Of a DNA stretch of 17,979 nt, positions 1-8,178 are shown piece by piece. Numbering within the stretch: position 1 is the stretch's first letter; every line of letters begins with the position of its first letter. This DNA comes from an uncultured Bacteroidales bacterium (GTDB lineage: Bacteria; Bacteroidota; Bacteroidia; Bacteroidales; UBA932), in the NCBI GenBank assembly GCA_902488725.1, contig CABTXO010000006.1, positions 1-17,979 on the forward strand, in the 5' to 3' direction. The translations under genes were made by a program, and so were the position numbers. The notes under the pieces are model-generated. The model did not search any database. It saw only the letters and a list, made by a program, of their open reading frames with translations, and had not been told where the DNA came from.

Positions 1-832
1 GGGGGGGGGGCGCGGGGCCCTCAAAAAAGATGAGATTAAAGCCGATGGAAAAGCCCTTGCTGTTCTTGAATTCCAGACAGTAGTGCGGCTTGGATGCGTA
101 CTTCTTCCGGATCTCGTAGTAGCCGTCCTTGTCCGTGTACGCCGAAGAAAAGCGGACGAACACGTTGGTCCGCACCTTCACACCGGCCACGCCGGCGATC
201 TTCCCGGACTTCGCCTGCCCGTCTTCCAGGGTGATCCTCCCCTTCGGGCGCACCCGGCGGCCCCTCGTCTCCGGCAGGAGCAGCCCCTTGTTCCCGGTCA
301 TACGGAAGGCTTCCCGCTCGACCAGATCCCAGTCCACATCGGCGGAAGCCTTGGTCTCCACATCGTCATCGGGCACGTAGCATTTTTCGAGCAGTTCGTA
401 CCGGATCCCCTCCGGAAAAACGAAATCGGGCGGAACGAGGGTGTACTGCCAGGTGATCCGGTCCCGCGAAAGCGAGCGGTCGTGGTAGTAGTCCCCCTCC
501 TGCAGGATTTCGTAGTCGAGCGGATGATCGAAGAACTCCAGCCCGAGCGCAGCGAGACGGTTCACCTGCTCCTCCCCTTCGGGCAGGAAGCGGACATACA
601 GCCCGTTCGGAGCAAGTTGCGCCGCCCGGGTCGGGTACAGGTCCCGCATCGCCTTCCGGACGTTCTCGATGGCGTAGGGATTGTCCAGTTTTTTGCCGAG
701 GACGATTTCCCCGTGCATCACCGGCCGTTCCCGCTGGGTGTTGAGCGTGCCGAGCTCCCGCGGAGCATCGGCTTCCTTGCTGCACGACACCAGTGCCAGC
801 ACCGGCAGCAAAAGTTGAAAGAACTTTTTCAT
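1..832 (-). CDS. Surface lipoprotein, Bacteroidota family, 5' part only (runs off the left edge)
   Basis: An open frame of 277 codons runs from an ATG at 832 to the window edge with no stop, so the C-terminus is missing. The N-terminus (MKKFFQLLLPVLALVSCSKE) is a lipoprotein signal peptide with lipobox LVSC and Cys17 as the probable lipidated residue. Residues about 40-150 are a globular region with a DYYHD segment. Residues about 195-250 resemble a carboxypeptidase-regulatory-like beta sandwich (GxVAGVKVRTN, then YTDKDGYYEI). From memory the layout resembles a family of Bacteroidota surface lipoproteins whose C-terminal part can carry a zinc-protease-like motif; that part is absent here, so no function is assigned. 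A good promoter lies just upstream and diverges from the phosphatase gene. The last few codons (FEGPAPPPP) come from the G-rich window end and may be artefact. Confidence 0.8.
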   Translation of the reverse strand, partial: MKKFFQLLLPVLALVSCSKEADAPRELGTLNTQRERPVMHGEIVLGKKLDNPYAIENVRKAMRDLYPTRAAQLAPNGLYVRFLPEGEEQVNRLAALGLEFFDHPLDYEILQEGDYYHDRSLSRDRITWQYTLVPPDFVFPEGIRYELLEKCYVPDDDVETKASADVDWDLVEREAFRMTGNKGLLLPETRGRRVRPKGRITLEDGQAKSGKIAGVAGVKVRTNVFVRFSSAYTDKDGYYEIRKKYASKPHYCLEFKNSKGFSIGFNLIFFEGPAPPP

Positions 833-858
833 AGTTACATGGTTTTAATGTTCGGCAG

Positions 859-890
859 CAAAGTTACCGGTCCTTATCCGTAGAATGAAA
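859..890 (-). promoter_or_regulatory. Bacteroidota-type promoter for the left lipoprotein gene
   Basis: Read on the minus strand, TAACTTTG (866-859) matches the TAnnTTTG -7 element. A TTTC at 890-887, 20 nt upstream, is an acceptable but weak -33 element (consensus TTTG). The box ends 26 nt before the ATG at 832. The match is by eye; no start site is known. Confidence 0.55.
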
Positions 891-922
891 TATTCCACGA
901 TTATCTTTCAAATCCGCATTTC

Positions 923-953
923 TTGGGAATGTGGCAGCTCTTTTGTACATTTG
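923..953 (+). promoter_or_regulatory. Bacteroidota-type promoter for the histidine phosphatase gene
   Basis: TTGG at 923-926, a 19 nt spacer, then TACATTTG at 946-953 is a full match to the Bacteroidota TTTG/TAnnTTTG pattern. The box ends 33 nt before the ATG at 987. The same TACATTTG octamer occurs upstream of ftsY on the other strand. Confidence 0.65.
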
Positions 954-986
954 CATCGGTAATTTTTTTTAAAAAATCCATGGTCC

Positions 987-2327
987 ATGTCAAAGAATAT
1001 CCTGAATTTCCTCGTTCCAGCCCTGCTGATTGCCGTTTCGGCATCTTTAACAAACGCACAGCCGTACAAACTCAGTTTCCAAGAGAACCGCGAACGCGCA
1101 GCCGGGGTATTCCATTATTATGAATATGTCCCTTCCCCGCAAACACCCGCCCCGAAAGGCTTCAAGCCCTTCTACATCAGCCACTACGGGCGGCACGGAT
1201 CCCGGTACCATTCGGGCGCGGGCTATTTCGGACCGGCCCTGAAAGGGCTCGACACCTGCCGCGCCGACGGTCTCCTCTCCCCCGAGGGCGAACGCCTGTG
1301 GCAGCAGCTGGACACCTTGTTCAGCGAGCACCAGGGCATGTTCGGCATGCTGACCGAACGCGGTGCGCAGGAGCACCGGGCGATCGGACGGAGGCTGCTG
1401 GAATATGCCCCCGAGGTGTTCCGCGGCAAGAAAGGGAGAAACGAAATCGACGCCGTGTCGAGCTACTGGCCGCGCTGCCTCGTGAGCATGGCCAACTTCA
1501 CCACCGCCCTGCAGGAGCGGACGAACGGGCTGGTGTTTCACTACGCCACGGGTCCCAAGTACCTGGACTACATCAGCATGAACCTGAACATGGACGGCGT
1601 GACTCGGCGCTACAACAGCTTCGTCGCCACGCTGGAAGCCGCCAAGGTCCCGTACGACCGCTTCTTCTCGGCCCTGTTCAGCAACCCGCAGCTTGCCCTC
1701 GAACGGATTCCCGACCCGGAAGGCTTCATGCGCTCCGTGTTCGAATCCGGCTGCATCAGCCCCAACACCGAACACCGTCCCGACATATTCAGTCATTTCA
1801 CCGATGACGAACTGGCCGGCGAATGGATTCTGCACAACGACAAGTTGTACTACCGCTACGGCATCTCGGCCGAAGAGGGGGACATCGTCCGTGCCATCGC
1901 CAAGCCCCTGATCGCGGACATCGTGGCGCGGGCGGACGAAGCGGTCCGGCCCGGCAGCCGGCGCGCGGCCGATCTGCGATTCGGGCACGACGTCGGTCTC
2001 CTGCCGCTGATCGGCACGATCGGCATCCAGGGGATGGAGCGGCCCTTCCCGTCGGCCGATGTCCACACGCACTGGTTCAGCTTCGAGATGATCCCGATGG
2101 CCTCCAACCTGCAGATGATCTTCTACCGCAACCGCAAGGGGGACATCCTCGTCAAGCTGCGCTACAACGAACAGGAGACCACCATCCCCGCCCTGCAGAC
2201 CGCGACGGGCCCCTACTACCGCTGGGAGGACCTGCGCGCCTACCTGGTCCGGACAGAAACGGAAATCCCCGGCGACCGGGTCGTCAGGGATTCCGCACAG
2301 ACCGAGCGCAACGGCACTCGCTACTAG
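987..2327 (+). CDS. Secreted histidine acid phosphatase (histidine-type phosphatase, phytase-like)
   Basis: This 446-residue protein has a Sec signal peptide (residues 1-24, probable cleavage TNA|Q). The catalytic signature is ISHYGRHGSRYHS, with Arg69-His70-Gly-Ser-Arg73; His70 would be the phosphorylated nucleophile. The second signature, RFGHDVG, places His334-Asp335 as the proton-donor pair. Both fit branch-2 histidine acid phosphatases, which remove phosphate from phosphomonoesters such as inositol phosphates. The HD pair is that of AppA-like phytases; inositol polyphosphate (MINPP) enzymes have HAE. The enzyme should act in the periplasm or outside the cell. The ATG at 987 is chosen because it gives a proper signal peptide and follows a strong promoter; an ATG at 980 is in another frame. 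It is the only supported plus-strand gene, and its TAG abuts the deoC stop. The substrate cannot be told from sequence. Confidence 0.9.
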   Translation: MSKNILNFLVPALLIAVSASLTNAQPYKLSFQENRERAAGVFHYYEYVPSPQTPAPKGFKPFYISHYGRHGSRYHSGAGYFGPALKGLDTCRADGLLSPEGERLWQQLDTLFSEHQGMFGMLTERGAQEHRAIGRRLLEYAPEVFRGKKGRNEIDAVSSYWPRCLVSMANFTTALQERTNGLVFHYATGPKYLDYISMNLNMDGVTRRYNSFVATLEAAKVPYDRFFSALFSNPQLALERIPDPEGFMRSVFESGCISPNTEHRPDIFSHFTDDELAGEWILHNDKLYYRYGISAEEGDIVRAIAKPLIADIVARADEAVRPGSRRAADLRFGHDVGLLPLIGTIGIQGMERPFPSADVHTHWFSFEMIPMASNLQMIFYRNRKGDILVKLRYNEQETTIPALQTATGPYYRWEDLRAYLVRTETEIPGDRVVRDSAQTERNGTRY

Positions 2328-3221
2328 CTAGAAGTAGTTGATCGTCTTCTGTTCGATGGCCGACATGAGGGCGTTTGCGAGCCGGCTGACGCCGAAACGG
2401 AACAGGCCCTTGTTCAGCCACTCTGCGCCGAGGATCGACTTGGCGATGGCATAGTAGACCACAGCGTCCTTGGCGGTGGAAATACCGCCGGCGGCCTTGA
2501 AGCCGACCTTCCGTCCTGTTTTCTCGTAATAGGCCTTGATGCAGCGGCACATCACGCAGGCCGCCATCGGCGTGGCGTTCACGCTCACCTTCCCGGTGGA
2601 AGTCTTGATGAAATCCGCTCCGCCCTCCATGGCCAGGAAGGAGGCGTTCGCGATCTTTTCGGGCGAGACCAGCAGCCCCGTCTCCAGGATGACCTTCAGG
2701 ACCACCTTGCGGCCGTACTTCTCCGCGGTGCCGTCGATCACGTCCCGGAGCGAGCGGATCTCGTCGCGCGCCGTCTCGAAGTCGCCCTCCATGAACGCGT
2801 TCAGCGCCAGGACGATGTCCACTTCGTCCGCCCCGTTCTCCACGGCCAGTTCGCACTCCCGCGCCTTCACCTCCAGAAAGCTCTGGGAGGTCGGGAAGCA
2901 GGCCGAAACGGTGGTCACGTGGACGTCGGGACTCTTCAGCGTCTTCTTCACCAGGGCGGCGAAGTTCGAGTACACGCAGATGGATGCCGGCAGCGGATAG
3001 GCCGGATAGTCCGCCATGAACGAATTCACCTTTCCGACGAATTTCGTGACGGAAGCGGGGGTGTCTTCCGTGTGCAGCGTCGTGAGGTCCTGGAATGAAA
3101 GGCAGGACTTGAGGACTTCGGGAGACATCATGCTGTCGATGTTGGTTGCGATCACATCCAGGCTTTTGCCGATCTGCTCCTTGTCGGGAGCGTAACCATA
3201 CTGTTTAAAAAGTTCTTCCAT
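2328..3221 (-). CDS. deoC: Deoxyribose-phosphate aldolase
   Basis: This enzyme cleaves 2-deoxy-D-ribose 5-phosphate to glyceraldehyde 3-phosphate and acetaldehyde, the last step of deoxynucleoside catabolism in the cytoplasm. The class I aldolase barrel is clear. The Schiff-base lysine is Lys206 in FIKTSTGK, the second active-site lysine is Lys242 in KAAGGIS, and the acidic residue is Asp135 in ADEVDIV. At 297 residues it is about 40 longer than E. coli DeoC, the extra length being an N-terminal helical extension. It is the last gene of the ftsY-led run, starting 5 nt after the radical SAM stop. Its own TAG is directly adjacent to the TAG of the convergent phosphatase gene, so no terminator fits between them. 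No truncation or missing catalytic residue is seen. Confidence 0.95.
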   Translation of the reverse strand: MEELFKQYGYAPDKEQIGKSLDVIATNIDSMMSPEVLKSCLSFQDLTTLHTEDTPASVTKFVGKVNSFMADYPAYPLPASICVYSNFAALVKKTLKSPDVHVTTVSACFPTSQSFLEVKARECELAVENGADEVDIVLALNAFMEGDFETARDEIRSLRDVIDGTAEKYGRKVVLKVILETGLLVSPEKIANASFLAMEGGADFIKTSTGKVSVNATPMAACVMCRCIKAYYEKTGRKVGFKAAGGISTAKDAVVYYAIAKSILGAEWLNKGLFRFGVSRLANALMSAIEQKTINYF

Positions 3222-3226
3222 ATCTG

Positions 3227-3982
3227 TCAGCTACGAATTTGAATCTTGTATCCTTCTTCGATCAAAGGCTTGACCAGCCTTTCCATTTCCGCCGCCGTGA
3301 ATTTTTCCAGTCCCTGCGCCGGGGCCTCCCGGTCAAGAGTGTAGACCATCACTTCGCGCGGCTTGAGGGTGCGGACGAGGTCCATCCAGGGCCCCAGCAC
3401 CTCCGGCGCGGAGGAATCGAAGTCCGGTGCGCGCAGGAACATCGTCTGCAGAACGAAGTCCCCGTCGAATTTCTTCAGGTTCCCCACGACATCCGCCACG
3501 TGGTACGCCCCCTGCGGCTGGTTGATGCGGGCGGCCAGTACGTCCGTCGGTGCATCCAGCTTCAGGATCGGATTGTCCACTTTCCGGAGTGCATTGAATA
3601 TGTCTTCGCGTCCGATGCGGGTGGCGTTGGAGAGGACGCTGACTTTCGCGGCCGGGAAGTAGCGGTCCCGGAGCGCGAGGGTTATGTCCACGATCTCGGC
3701 GAAGTCCGGGTTCAGGGTCGGTTCCCCGTCGCCGGAGAAGGTGATCGAGTCGATTCCCGTCCCGGCGGCCTTGCAGGCCTCCAGCTTCGCGGTCAGGGCC
3801 TTCCGCAGGTCTTCGGCCGCGGGCAGTTTCTCCGCGACCCGCCCGTCCTTGTTCCAACCGCATTCACAGTAGATGCAATCGAAATTGCAGCGCTTCCCCT
3901 TCGTCGGGAGCAGGTTGATGCCCAACGAGGACCCCAGTCTTCTGGAGTGGATGGGGCCGAATACCAGTTCTTCGCGCAACAT
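3227..3982 (-). CDS. Radical SAM protein, COG0731-like, function unknown
   Basis: This 251-residue cytoplasmic protein has a radical SAM core. The cluster-binding motif is Cys32-x3-Cys36-x2-Cys39 (CNFDCIYC), directly followed by Glu40-Cys41. The glycine-rich SAM-binding strand is FSGDGEPTLN, about residues 82-91. The N-terminal FGPIHSRRLGSSLGINLLP segment is typical of a widespread short radical SAM family (COG0731-like) with no agreed reaction. There is no SPASM or extra Fe-S domain and no precursor-peptide gene beside it. It starts 3 nt after the amidohydrolase stop and ends 5 nt before deoC, so it is surely cotranscribed with them. A link to nucleoside or tRNA chemistry would be a guess from context. 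Confidence 0.85.
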   Translation of the reverse strand: MLREELVFGPIHSRRLGSSLGINLLPTKGKRCNFDCIYCECGWNKDGRVAEKLPAAEDLRKALTAKLEACKAAGTGIDSITFSGDGEPTLNPDFAEIVDITLALRDRYFPAAKVSVLSNATRIGREDIFNALRKVDNPILKLDAPTDVLAARINQPQGAYHVADVVGNLKKFDGDFVLQTMFLRAPDFDSSAPEVLGPWMDLVRTLKPREVMVYTLDREAPAQGLEKFTAAEMERLVKPLIEEGYKIQIRS

Positions 3983-3985
3983 AAC

Positions 3986-5173
3986 TTACTTGATTCTATG
4001 TGAGGTGCTTCCAGCCGTAAGCCGACCGTCGGCATCCAAATTGTCTATGGCCACGAGGCCGGGACGCTTCCCGACCGCGAGGGTTCCGAGTTTCCCCTCC
4101 CTGGAGAGGAATTCCGCCCCGTTCCGGCAGGCCCAGGTCAGGAGCTCTTCCAGCCCGACCGCGGGGAAATGATCCTGCAGGCAGCGCAGTTCTGCCACCA
4201 TGTCCAGATCCTCGTTGCTGGAGAGCGAGTCCGTCCCCACCGTCAGCTTCAGCCCGTTTTCCAGCATCAGCTGCACCGGCGGCAGGGCGTTGTGAATATA
4301 CAGGTTCGACAGGGGGCACAGGGCGATGAAGGGATGCAGCAGCGTCCGACGGACGGCATCGATTCCCTCCTGGTTCATGCAGACTTCGTGGACCAGCAGG
4401 ACATGGGCGTCGACCGGATCCGGATGCACCTGCCGGATCTGGTCCAGAAAGTACAGCAGGGAGGACTTTCCGGTCACGGGCGGCACCGACATGCCGGCGG
4501 CCCTGCGGTTCTCCCACAACGGACCGGAACCGGAGATCAGCATTTCTTCCTCTTCCGGGGTCTCCTCGCTGTGGAAGGACAGGAAGCCGGATTTCAGGCC
4601 TTCCCGGGACGATGCCCGCAGCAGCTCCGGACTCATGGTGTAGCAGGCATGGGGTGTCGGGGCTGCATCCAGCCCGAAGCGGTCCGCCTCCCGCTGCAGG
4701 GAAGCGACCGAAGCCATCACGGCGGCGCAGTCCTCCGGCTCGGTCCCGAACACTTCCAGGAAGGTCCGGCTGTACAGCGGAGAAGCCTGCTTGACCGCAA
4801 AGGAATCGGCACAGTTGCTGATGTCCGCCATTGCGGACACACCGCGATCCCACAGGACCTGCATCCAGTGCCGGATGTCCGCACACTTTTCTTCGAGCGG
4901 CTTGGTGTCCCGCAGGGCATTGATCTGGTCGATAAAACCGGCCATGCCCGTCCCCTTGCGGAACAGGCCGCGCAGATAGGACAGCTCGATGTGGCAATGG
5001 GTGTTGACGAAGCCCGGGACGAGGGCCCCTTCGACAAACATGCGCTCGCCGGACGGATCGGGACTGATCCCGACCGCCGTCACCGTGCCCGCATCGTCAT
5101 ATTCCACGAAGCCGTTCCGGAGGGGGGCGGTTCCGTCGAGGGTGAAAAGGTAGTCTGCGGCGATCCGGTTCAA
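3986..5173 (-). CDS. Amidohydrolase, COG0402 (SsnA/TrzN/deaminase-like) family
   Basis: This 395-residue metal-dependent hydrolase has a complete set of ligands for the deaminase/chlorohydrolase group: His59 and His61 (NTHCH), His201 with Glu204 (FHSEE), His262 (LLVHE) and Asp315 (GTDS). Family members deaminate guanine, S-adenosylhomocysteine, aminodeoxyfutalosine and similar purine-like compounds; the substrate cannot be read from sequence. The start is TTG at 5173-5171: the preceding stop and this start form TTGA, an AGGA lies about 8 nt upstream, and the N-terminus (NRIAADYLF) matches the expected beginning of the family, with no better upstream ATG. The overlap with the DUF4296 gene implies translational coupling. 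With deoC two genes on, nucleoside salvage is a possible context, but this is inference. Confidence 0.85.
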   Translation of the reverse strand: MNRIAADYLFTLDGTAPLRNGFVEYDDAGTVTAVGISPDPSGERMFVEGALVPGFVNTHCHIELSYLRGLFRKGTGMAGFIDQINALRDTKPLEEKCADIRHWMQVLWDRGVSAMADISNCADSFAVKQASPLYSRTFLEVFGTEPEDCAAVMASVASLQREADRFGLDAAPTPHACYTMSPELLRASSREGLKSGFLSFHSEETPEEEEMLISGSGPLWENRRAAGMSVPPVTGKSSLLYFLDQIRQVHPDPVDAHVLLVHEVCMNQEGIDAVRRTLLHPFIALCPLSNLYIHNALPPVQLMLENGLKLTVGTDSLSSNEDLDMVAELRCLQDHFPAVGLEELLTWACRNGAEFLSREGKLGTLAVGKRPGLVAIDNLDADGRLTAGSTSHRIK

Positions 5174-5718
5174 AGCGAGTCCTGCTGGATGATCAGTTCC
5201 GGGCCGGAGAAGAGGGTGTCCGCCGGCACGATTTCAGGGACGTAGATGCCCTTGTCGTTGCGCTTCAGGCGGAAGCGTTCGTACACGGGCACGGCAGTCC
5301 GGTACTCCCGGAAACGGACGCCCGTCGCGCCGCCCCGGGAAAAGGCATTCCGCGCCTGCAGCACCTGGTGATCCCTGTCGAATTCGCCGTTGAGCCGGTC
5401 GGCATCCGCAAGCAGACGCTTGGAGACCTTCTCCATCAGACGGGTGTACCGCTGGGGGTCGCGCAGGTAGTGTTCCACGCTTGCGCGGTATGCTTCGGTC
5501 GTGTAGCCGAAGCGTTCGAAGATCGGGGCATAGAACCAGGTCGTGTCCGCCTGACGGCGGTAGGCTTCGTCCTGTTCCAGCCACTGGTCTGCCAGAAACA
5601 TCTCGCAATAGATCTGCACGAACTTGTCCCGCGGGATCACCTTCGTGGTCCTCGTGCAGGAGAACGCCGCCGGAAAGAGGACGGCCGTCAGCAGAACGAT
5701 CTTGAGAAACTGTTTCAT
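5170..5718 (-). CDS. DUF4296 lipoprotein
   Basis: This 182-residue protein has a lipoprotein signal peptide (MKQFLKIVLL..., lipobox AFSC with Cys21 lipidated). A mature domain follows, carrying VIPRDKFVQIYCEMFLADQW and then, around residues 60-100, a segment with ADTTWFY, FERFGYT and YLRDPQRY. This pattern is that of DUF4296, a Bacteroidota-restricted family of unknown function, often beside housekeeping genes. It is probably anchored in the envelope. It begins one base after the pheT stop and its TGA overlaps the TTG start of the amidohydrolase, so it is firmly embedded in the operon. The C-terminal 50 residues show no motif I recognise. Confidence 0.85.
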   Translation of the reverse strand: MKQFLKIVLLTAVLFPAAFSCTRTTKVIPRDKFVQIYCEMFLADQWLEQDEAYRRQADTTWFYAPIFERFGYTTEAYRASVEHYLRDPQRYTRLMEKVSKRLLADADRLNGEFDRDHQVLQARNAFSRGGATGVRFREYRTAVPVYERFRLKRNDKGIYVPEIVPADTLFSGPELIIQQDSL

Positions 5719-5719
5719 G

Positions 5720-8167
5720 TCAATCGCGGAGGGTTGCGCCGAATTCGTTCTGGAAGTTGGACAAGATCTTGCCCATCACCCGCTCCACATCCTGGTCGGT
5801 GAGGGTTTTCTCCAGGTCCTGGAGCACGAAGCTGAGGGCGTACTGCTTCTTGTCGGAAGGGATCCGGTCGCCGCGGTACACGTCGAAGAGGGACACCTGC
5901 TTGAGCAGCTTCCTGGCCGCCCGGAAGGCGCTCTTCTGCAGGTCGGCGTACGCCACGCTTTCGTCCAGCAAGAGGGCGAGGTCGCGCCGCACTTCGGGGA
6001 ACTTCGGCATCTCCTTGAAGGACACCTTGTCCCGTTTGATGAGGGCGAACAGGGTGTTCCAGTTGATCTCGGCGGCGTACACCGGCTGGCGGACGTCGAA
6101 CTTCCGGGCCAGGGCCGGGGCGACCGTCCCGATGACAGCCAGCGGCGTGTGCTGCCCGGGCAGGGAATAGGCCACGCCTTCGCTGAACAGGTCGGCGGGA
6201 GCGGCTTCTGCCTCCATCTGGTACAAATCCGCTCCGAAACGCTTGAGCAACAGTTCCAGATAGCCCTTCAGCTGGAAGAAATCGCTCTTGCCGGCGGCGG
6301 CGTTCCAGGACTTGTCCGGCGTGCCCGTGATGAAGAGGGCGTAGCAGGGATGCTCTTCGTAGGACTCCAGCGTCTTGCCGTCCTTTTCCGGATCCCGGCT
6401 GTAGACGGAGCCATATTCAAAGAACTTCATGGCCGTGCGCTGGCGGTTCACGTTGTAGGCGATGACTTCCAGGCCGTTGTAGAGCAGGGTCTGGCGCATC
6501 ACGTTGAGGTCGGAACTCAGGGGGTTCACGATCCGCACGCACTTCTCCTCCGGGAAAGTCACCCCGCCGGCGTACCAGGCGGACTTGGTGAGGGAATTGT
6601 TCATCGTCTCCACGAAGCCGTTGGCGGCCAGGAAGTTGGAAATGCCGTTCCGCAGGGCTTCCGGCTCGGGGGTCGGGGTCGCGCCCACGGACATCTTCAT
6701 GTGCATCGGCAGGTCGATGCTGTTGTAGCCGTAGATGCGCAAGATTTCCTCGACCACGTCGCATTCGCGGGTCACGTCCTGCATCCAGGTCGGCACGGCC
6801 ACCTTCGCAACGCCGGGACGCTTCTCCAGAAAGTCGTAGCCAAGGGTGTCCAGGATGGCTTCGATCGTGTCATGGCCGAGAGGCTGGCCGATGAAGGATT
6901 CGATGCGGGCGTAGTCCAGGTCCACGATGCTCTTTTCGACCGGGACCGGGTTGGCCACCTGCATGGGGCCGGTAATTTCGCCGCCGGCACATTCCTGAAT
7001 CAGGAGGGCGGCACGCTTGGCGGCATATTCCACGACCGCTCCGGGATCGGTGGACCGCTCGAACCGGTAGGAGGCATCGGTCTGGAGACCGTGCTTCTTG
7101 GAGGTCCTGCGGATGGAGCCGGGGTCGAAGGCGGCGCTTTCCAGGAAGATGTTGACGGTGCTATCGCTGACGCCGGAGTCCGCCCCGCCGAACACGCCGG
7201 CCAGGCACATCGGGCCCGTCTCGTCCGCGATGACGATGTCTTCCGGTGCGAGGGTGCGCTCCACCCCGTCCAAGGTGACAAGTTTCTCTTCCGGCCGGGC
7301 GCGGCGGACGATGACCTTGCCGCCGCGGATCTTGTCCGCGTCAAAGGTGTGCAGGGGCTGCCCGGTCTCGAAGAGCACGAAGTTGGAGATGTCCACGATG
7401 TTGTCGATGGGCTTCAGGCCGATGCTCAACAGCTTCTTCCGGAGCCATTCGGGGGACGGTCCGACCTTCACGCCGCGGATCGTCGTGCCCGTGTACTTGG
7501 GCGCCGCCGCCGGATCTTCGACGGTGAGTGGGATCGCCTGTCCCGCGCCTTCACGGAAGGCGGAGACGTCGGGTCGCTTGAAGGTGCAGGGAATATGGTT
7601 GCGTACCATCCAGGCATGGAGGTCGCGGGCGACTCCGAGATGGGAGGCCGCATCCACGCGGTTCGCCGTGATTTCATATTCAATCACCGCCTCGGTCTTG
7701 AGATGGAGATAGTCTTTCGCATCCGTGCCGACTTCCGCGTCCGCGGGGAGGACCATGATGCCGGCGTGGTCGTTGCCGATGCCGAGCTCGTCCTCGGCGC
7801 AGATCATGCCGAAAGATTCAACGCCCCGGATCTTGGACTTCTTGATCTTGAAGTCGCCCGGGAGGATGGTGCCGATCCGGGCGAAGAGGACCTTCTGGCC
7901 GGCCGCCACGTTCGGGGCGCCGCAGACCACGCTCACCGGTTCGGGAGTGCCGTCGTTCACGGTCGTGATGTGGAGATGGTCGGAATCCGGATGGGGTTCG
8001 CAGGTCAGCACTTCCGCCACCACCACGCCGGCAAGTCCGCCGGGGATTTCCTCCTGCTCTTCCACGGAATCCACCTCAATCCCGATCGCGGTCATCGCGT
8101 CCGCAATCTGCCGGGGGGTCAGGTCCGATTCCAGATACTCCTTGAGCCAATTGTAAGAAAGTTTCAT
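5720..8167 (-). CDS. pheT: Phenylalanine--tRNA ligase beta subunit
   Basis: The beta subunit of the (alpha-beta)2 cytoplasmic enzyme that charges tRNA-Phe. It is 815 residues, the usual bacterial length. Domains in order: N-terminal MKLSYNWLKEYL segment; EMAP-like tRNA-binding domain about 40-155 (with HPDSDHLH at 59-66 and GMICAEDELGIG); B3/4 editing domain about 215-390; B5 domain about 410-480 (VPTWMQDVTRECDVVEEILRIYGYN spans its end); catalytic-like module about 490-710; and C-terminal FDX-ACB anticodon-binding domain about 718-813 (FPEVRRDLALLLDE). The pheS gene for the alpha subunit is not in this window. pheT starts 11 nt after ftsY and ends 1 nt before the DUF4296 gene. Confidence 0.97.
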   Translation of the reverse strand: MKLSYNWLKEYLESDLTPRQIADAMTAIGIEVDSVEEQEEIPGGLAGVVVAEVLTCEPHPDSDHLHITTVNDGTPEPVSVVCGAPNVAAGQKVLFARIGTILPGDFKIKKSKIRGVESFGMICAEDELGIGNDHAGIMVLPADAEVGTDAKDYLHLKTEAVIEYEITANRVDAASHLGVARDLHAWMVRNHIPCTFKRPDVSAFREGAGQAIPLTVEDPAAAPKYTGTTIRGVKVGPSPEWLRKKLLSIGLKPIDNIVDISNFVLFETGQPLHTFDADKIRGGKVIVRRARPEEKLVTLDGVERTLAPEDIVIADETGPMCLAGVFGGADSGVSDSTVNIFLESAAFDPGSIRRTSKKHGLQTDASYRFERSTDPGAVVEYAAKRAALLIQECAGGEITGPMQVANPVPVEKSIVDLDYARIESFIGQPLGHDTIEAILDTLGYDFLEKRPGVAKVAVPTWMQDVTRECDVVEEILRIYGYNSIDLPMHMKMSVGATPTPEPEALRNGISNFLAANGFVETMNNSLTKSAWYAGGVTFPEEKCVRIVNPLSSDLNVMRQTLLYNGLEVIAYNVNRQRTAMKFFEYGSVYSRDPEKDGKTLESYEEHPCYALFITGTPDKSWNAAAGKSDFFQLKGYLELLLKRFGADLYQMEAEAAPADLFSEGVAYSLPGQHTPLAVIGTVAPALARKFDVRQPVYAAEINWNTLFALIKRDKVSFKEMPKFPEVRRDLALLLDESVAYADLQKSAFRAARKLLKQVSLFDVYRGDRIPSDKKQYALSFVLQDLEKTLTDQDVERVMGKILSNFQNEFGATLRD

Positions 8168-8178
8168 TACGCTATCGA

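Noticed and set aside
1047..2072. A 341-codon minus-strand frame inside the phosphatase gene
   Set aside because: Antisense shadow; the plus-strand phosphatase has a signal peptide, catalytic motifs and a promoter.
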